NCBI GenBank assembly: GCA_028710655.1
Contig: JAQTTS010000045.1
Coordinates: forward strand, 1-6,943
Direction: 5' to 3'
Source: Dehalococcoidales bacterium
GTDB lineage: Bacteria > Chloroflexota > Dehalococcoidia > Dehalococcoidales > UBA5760
Length of the DNA: 6,943 nucleotides
Part shown: positions 4,092-6,943 of the stretch, one piece after another
Layout: every line of letters starts with the position of its first letter
Position numbering within the stretch: position 1 is the stretch's first letter
The notes under the pieces: model-generated
Database searches by the model: none
What the model was told of the DNA's origin: nothing
The model's input: the letters and a program-made list of their open reading frames with translations, nothing else
Program-made: the position numbers and the translations under genes

Positions 4092-4113
4092 AGATGTCTA
4101 ACGTAAGACATCT
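4092..4113. promoter_or_regulatory. Palindromic operator candidate at the toxin-antitoxin transcription start
   Basis: AGATGTCT (4092-4099) and AGACATCT (4106-4113) are perfect inverted repeats around AACGTA. Further copies of the half-site core ACATCT occur at 4072-4077 (in the promoter spacer) and 4115-4120. Placement on the predicted start site fits repression of the operon by its own antitoxin or by the toxin-antitoxin complex, which is usual for AbrB-type antitoxins. Confidence 0.62.
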
Positions 4114-4135
4114 AACATCTAACCAGAGGTGGGAT

Positions 4136-4420
4136 ATGAAAGAGAAAAAACCAGCCGATATCGTGCTACGTCCGAAGCGCCAAGTTACCCTTCCCAGGGA
4201 GGTCTGCGAGCAACTGGGCATCCAGCCGGGAGACGTGCTGGAAGTTACGGTTGAGGACTGCACGCTTATTGCCAGGCCCCGGAAAGCGGTTGCCCTGGAA
4301 GCACTGAAAGAGATACAACATGCCTTCGAACGTTCGGGTATTACCGAGCAGGAATTACAGGAAACAGGGAAGAGGATCAGGCGGGAGGTAGCAGGAGAGC
4401 GCTACGGTGCCAAAGCCTAA
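4136..4420 (+). CDS. AbrB/SpoVT-family antitoxin
   Basis: The 94-residue protein starts with a swapped-hairpin AbrB domain: PADIVLRPKRQVTLPREVCE, then LGIQPGDVLEVTVEDCTLIA at about 27-46. This is the standard pattern of a strand, a R-Q-V-T-L-P turn, a helix and a G-D-x-L-E-V strand. Such proteins dimerise and bind DNA with this domain, while the C-terminal helices (residues 50-94) wrap and inhibit the toxin. Start: the ATG at 4136 follows a purine-rich GAGGTGGG (4126-4133) closely. In-frame ATGs at 4049 and 4094 would lie before or at the promoter start and lack such a site. It overlaps the PIN toxin gene by 14 bp, the classic order of antitoxin then toxin. The promoter and palindrome immediately upstream suggest self-repression. 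Its target RNA or operator is not known. Confidence 0.85.
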   Translation: MKEKKPADIVLRPKRQVTLPREVCEQLGIQPGDVLEVTVEDCTLIARPRKAVALEALKEIQHAFERSGITEQELQETGKRIRREVAGERYGAKA

Positions 4421-4862
4421 GCTGCGAGTCTTTCTGGATACCAACGTTATCTTCTCCGGGTTGTACTCTTCCCAGGGAGCTCCTGGAGCCATCCTGAAGT
4501 ATTTTGTCGAAGGGCGCATCAGCATCGTTGTTTCACAGCAGGTGTTGGAAGAGGTAATCCGGACCATAAAAGAAAAGCTGCCGGAGGCTCTACCGGCGCT
4601 AAAGAGGTTGCTGGTAAACGCACCGCCGGAAGTCGGGGCAGACCCTTCACCCGAAGCAATACAACGCTGGGCGAGGGAAATCCACCCGGCTGACGCCGCT
4701 ATCCTGGCCGCCGCCATTACCGCGAAGGCGGATTACTTCATCACCGGGGATAATCACTTCCTGGAAAACCAGGCTATTAAGGAAAAGGCAGGCCTGAATA
4801 TTGTGACGCCGTCGCAGTTTATGAAGCTGTTAGAGTTGGGGAATAACAGTAGTTCGAACTAA
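4407..4862 (+). CDS. PIN-domain ribonuclease toxin (VapC-like)
   Basis: The protein is 151 residues and a full PIN domain. It opens with the strand-acid motif RVFLDTNVIFSG (D11), followed by VVSQQVLEEVI (E48/E49), a HPADAAIL segment (D96) and ADYFITGDNHF (D109, D115). These acidic residues form the Mg2+/Mn2+ site that cleaves RNA in this family. All key acids are present, so the toxin looks active. The GTG start at 4407 lies 9 nt after AGGAG (4393-4397) and overlaps the end of the antitoxin gene, which couples their synthesis. The sub-type with the FSGL motif after LDTNVI is the COG1569-like group rather than the shorter classic VapC. On a mobile element the pair would stabilise maintenance or act as a defence. 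The RNA target cannot be told from sequence. Confidence 0.87.
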   Translation: MPKPKLRVFLDTNVIFSGLYSSQGAPGAILKYFVEGRISIVVSQQVLEEVIRTIKEKLPEALPALKRLLVNAPPEVGADPSPEAIQRWAREIHPADAAILAAAITAKADYFITGDNHFLENQAIKEKAGLNIVTPSQFMKLLELGNNSSSN

Positions 4863-4875
4863 GGCAGGGACAAAA

Positions 4876-4935
4876 GTTGTTTTATTGTAACAACCCGTTT
4901 CAACGATTGCTGAAACAGCCATAAATAGTGAAACA
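4876..4935. promoter_or_regulatory. Inverted and direct repeats upstream of the second AAA+ gene
   Basis: The 99-bp gap before the gene at 4962 holds GTTGTT/AACAAC (4876-4881, 4889-4894), GTTTCA/TGAAAC (4897-4902, 4911-4916) and a further TGAAACA at 4929-4935. TGAAAC thus occurs three times in about 40 bp, once inverted. This may be a regulator-binding region for the downstream gene. No convincing -35/-10 pair was found, and neither hairpin is followed by a T-run, so a terminator for the toxin operon is not supported. Confidence 0.35.
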
Positions 4936-4961
4936 ACTCAGCCCACATTTGGAGGCGCCTT

Positions 4962-6230
4962 ATGGGAGTGCCAGATAATCGGAATATTGAATTGACAATC
5001 CTACTCAACGAGCTCAAATACTCTGACGTGCTCTTGAAGCTGGGCAAGGAGGTAGGCGAGCCATACTGTCTTCAGTTCAATGACAGTGGCTACGACCAGC
5101 AATATAACCGCCTGGATTTGAGTATTGCTATCGCTAAGATCGCCGACAGAGTGACTGATGGCGAGTTGGTTGCTTTCTTTTCCAAAAGCCCGGCTAGAGG
5201 TTACACCTTTCTGGGCAACTTCTACACCATGCGGGATGGTACTCTAACACTCGTCACTGAATGGCCGGCTATTAAAGATAAACTGATGAAGCTGGCATCT
5301 AAGTATGGCGACAACCTGGCAGCGGTCCTGCAAGCTTGTTATATCGTTTGCATCGAGAAGGGCCAGCCGCGGAAAAACTACTTGCATATCGAGGCAACTG
5401 CCAAAGAGTTGGGAGCAGCCAATTTCAGGGCAATTATCATTGACCTTGAGTTAGCCGAGGTGCTGGTGAGGCATAAGGGTGATATTAAGATGCCACGAGA
5501 GCTGGCGCCTCTCGTCCGTGAGTTCATCAAAGATATCCAGACCGAGGAAGACCAGCCAGTTGAAGTAGAAGAAGATGAGCCGGTAAGAATACCGGAGGAC
5601 ATGTTTGACGTGGTAGTCGGGCATGAAAGACTAAAGAAGCTATTCACACTCAGTCTTCAGGCTCCCGAGCCGGTTCATATACTTCTGGCGGGACCGCCGG
5701 CAACGGCTAAATCCATCTTTCTCATGGAGTTGGAGCGTTTGCCCAGAAGCCGGTATGCTTTGGGCGGGACTTCAAGCAAAGCTGGAATAGTGGATTTTAT
5801 TATCGAACAGCAACCTCGCTATCTTATTCTCGACGAGCTCGAGAAGATGGATATGAAGGATTTCTCCGCCCTGCTGAGTCTCATGGCGGATGGGGTAGTA
5901 ACCAGGTTAAAGAAAGGGATGACAGATAAGATCAAGGTTAAGACCTGGGTTTTTGCGGCGGTTAACCGCGAGGAAAATCTTCCCCCCGAGTTAAAAAGTC
6001 GGTTCCTGATACGCCGGCTCTCTGCATACAACGAAGAGGATTATAAAGAGGTTGTCCGTGCCGTCCTGGTCAAAAGGGAGCACGAAGTTGAGGCGGTAGC
6101 TAATGAGATAGCTGACCGGATGGCTAACCTCTCACGGGACGTCAGGGATGCTGTCAAGGTAGCCCGTCTTCATAAAGGTCAACAATCAATGCCCGTTAGC
6201 CAGGTTATTGAGCTGGCATTCGACAGATGA
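4962..6230 (+). CDS. RuvB/MCM-like AAA+ ATPase with unassigned N-terminal domain
   Basis: The 422-residue protein ends in an AAA+ module (about 210-422): Walker A GPPATAKS (244-251), Walker B LILDE (288-292), sensor 1 at N335 (FAAVNRE), a probable arginine finger in LKSRF (R347) and a sensor-2 candidate in SRDVRDAVKVAR (R395). The GPPATAKS form and the strands around it resemble RuvB- and MCM-type ATPases more than DnaA or DnaC. Residues 1-100 are an unrecognised mixed domain. Residues 110-190 read as helical, possibly winged-helix (IEATAKELGAANFRAIIIDL). An acidic hinge (193-208, EEDQPVEVEEDEP) joins the halves. GGAGG (4951-4955) at 6 nt supports the start. A DNA motor, helicase or complex remodeller is likely; the substrate is unknown. 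It is separated from the toxin pair by a gap with repeats and probably has its own promoter. Confidence 0.75.
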   Translation: MGVPDNRNIELTILLNELKYSDVLLKLGKEVGEPYCLQFNDSGYDQQYNRLDLSIAIAKIADRVTDGELVAFFSKSPARGYTFLGNFYTMRDGTLTLVTEWPAIKDKLMKLASKYGDNLAAVLQACYIVCIEKGQPRKNYLHIEATAKELGAANFRAIIIDLELAEVLVRHKGDIKMPRELAPLVREFIKDIQTEEDQPVEVEEDEPVRIPEDMFDVVVGHERLKKLFTLSLQAPEPVHILLAGPPATAKSIFLMELERLPRSRYALGGTSSKAGIVDFIIEQQPRYLILDELEKMDMKDFSALLSLMADGVVTRLKKGMTDKIKVKTWVFAAVNREENLPPELKSRFLIRRLSAYNEEDYKEVVRAVLVKREHEVEAVANEIADRMANLSRDVRDAVKVARLHKGQQSMPVSQVIELAFDR

Positions 6231-6263
6231 TTGAATATATTCGCAATTAATCAGGGGGAGCGT

Positions 6264-6920
6264 ATGCCACAAGAGCTAAAGGTCATTAACTGCGGTGGCG
6301 TCAATTGTTATCTCGTTAAGACGGCCACTGGTTATATCCTGATAGATACTGGCGTACCCAACAAGCGTATTGAGATTGAGAAAGAGCTAGCAACTGCGAG
6401 CTGTCAGCCTGGTAGCTTGGCACTTATTGTGCTGACTCATGGGGACTACGATCATGCTGGTAATGCCGCATATCTCCGTGAGAAGTATGGCGCCAAAGTA
6501 GCCATGCACAAGGATGATTCGATGAGAGTTGAACGCGGGGATTGGAAACTGGGCTTCAAAGCTAAACCGGACAAATTCCCACTAATATTCAAAATAGTTT
6601 CGTTTTTCATTAGGCCAGGGAAATTCGACACTTTTAAACCAGACATCTATGTCGAAGGCGGTAGTCTCCTGGAATACGATTTCGAGGCCCAAGTATTGCA
6701 TCTTCCGGGACACACCAGAGGCTCGATTGGAATTCTAACTAAAGACGGTAGCCTATTCTGCGGAGACTTAATGGATAATTTTCGCAAACCTGGTCTCCAG
6801 TTTTTTATTGATGATATGGCGGCAACCCGCGTCAGTGTTGAAAAGCTCAAGAAGCTAAATGTGAAAATTGTCTATCCTTGGCATGGCAAGCCTTTTCCGA
6901 TGGAACGATTCACACAATAA
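6264..6920 (+). CDS. Metallo-beta-lactamase-fold hydrolase
   Basis: The 218-residue protein shows the MBL order: GYILIDTG (23-30), the metal motif THGDYDH (58-64: H59, D61, D63, H64), LPGHTRGS with H150, FCGDLM with D168, and YPWHGKP with H207. The canonical HxHxDH has D61 in place of the second His, a variant found in part of the superfamily. A dinuclear metal site is still expected. Members hydrolyse esters, thioesters, lactones or phosphodiesters; the substrate here is unknown. The ATG at 6264 was chosen because AGGGGGAG (6253-6260) lies 3 nt upstream; an in-frame TTG at 6231 has no such site. There is no signal peptide, so it should be cytoplasmic. It follows the AAA+ gene by 33 bp and may share its transcript. 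It may be a chromosomal-type gene marking an edge of the element, but nothing here proves that. Confidence 0.85.
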   Translation: MPQELKVINCGGVNCYLVKTATGYILIDTGVPNKRIEIEKELATASCQPGSLALIVLTHGDYDHAGNAAYLREKYGAKVAMHKDDSMRVERGDWKLGFKAKPDKFPLIFKIVSFFIRPGKFDTFKPDIYVEGGSLLEYDFEAQVLHLPGHTRGSIGILTKDGSLFCGDLMDNFRKPGLQFFIDDMAATRVSVEKLKKLNVKIVYPWHGKPFPMERFTQ

Positions 6921-6936
6921 CACAAGGAGAAATAAA

Positions 6937-6943
6937 ATGACTT
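6937..6943 (+). CDS. Start of the next gene, cut by the window end
   Basis: An ATG at 6937 follows AAGGAGA (6924-6930) by 6 nt and begins M-T before the window ends. It lies 16 bp after the hydrolase stop, so it is probably in the same transcript. Nothing can be said about the product. Confidence 0.55.

Noticed and set aside
5827..5845. Inverted repeat TTCTCGA/TCGAGAA in the second AAA+ gene.
   Set aside because: The arms are 7 bp and coincide with the Walker B coding segment, where codons for the L-D-E-L-E-K motif explain the symmetry.

Overview
The window is about 6.9 kb of closely packed genes, almost all on the + strand. It reads as the replication and accessory part of a mobile element (prophage, plasmid or integrative element) in a bacterium. 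Strong GGAGG-type ribosome binding sites and one near-consensus sigma-70 type promoter point to a bacterium. GC content looks close to 50% by eye. Several small zinc-knuckle proteins, and the style of the initiator-like protein, remind me of Chloroflexota (Dehalococcoidia) genomes. That assignment is an impression from memory, not a search result. No integrase, capsid, terminase or conjugation gene is visible, so the element type stays open.

Layout: 3-170 is the tail of a Cro/CI-type (XRE) regulator. 218-884 holds a double zinc ribbon protein, a small unknown protein and a small gene that appears frameshifted. 886-1032 is a 48-aa gene whose stop overlaps the start of the next gene. 1029-2204 encodes a replication-initiator-like protein: an N-terminal domain, a long low-complexity linker and a C-terminal domain. 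2113-3030 encodes a DnaC-type AAA+ helicase loader with an N-terminal zinc finger. 3104-4058 holds two small zinc-motif proteins and a J-domain protein. 4061-4862 is a complete AbrB/PIN toxin-antitoxin operon with its own promoter and a palindrome at the expected transcription start. 4962-6230 is a second, RuvB/MCM-like AAA+ ATPase. 6264-6920 is a metallo-beta-lactamase-fold hydrolase. Another gene begins at 6937. No stretch over 300 bases lacks a gene.

The main discovery candidate is a replication origin buried inside the initiator gene. Its linker-coding DNA carries an octamer, TCAGGTGA, at 22-25 bp steps from 1437 to 1650. This is followed by a purine-rich hexamer tract (1734-1794) and then a second octamer cluster with two near-perfect palindromes (1793-1870). 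The octamers fall alternately in two reading frames, so the conserved unit is DNA rather than protein. The layout (initiator gene with internal iterons and an A-rich tract, then a helicase-loader gene) parallels the lambda O/P module but has different sequences. The J-domain gene downstream suggests the element may supply its own co-chaperone for helicase release, a job done by host DnaJ/DnaK in lambda.

Several other perfect inverted repeats lie inside or between genes (866-889, 2639-2670, 3260-3301, 3689-3707) and have no explained role.
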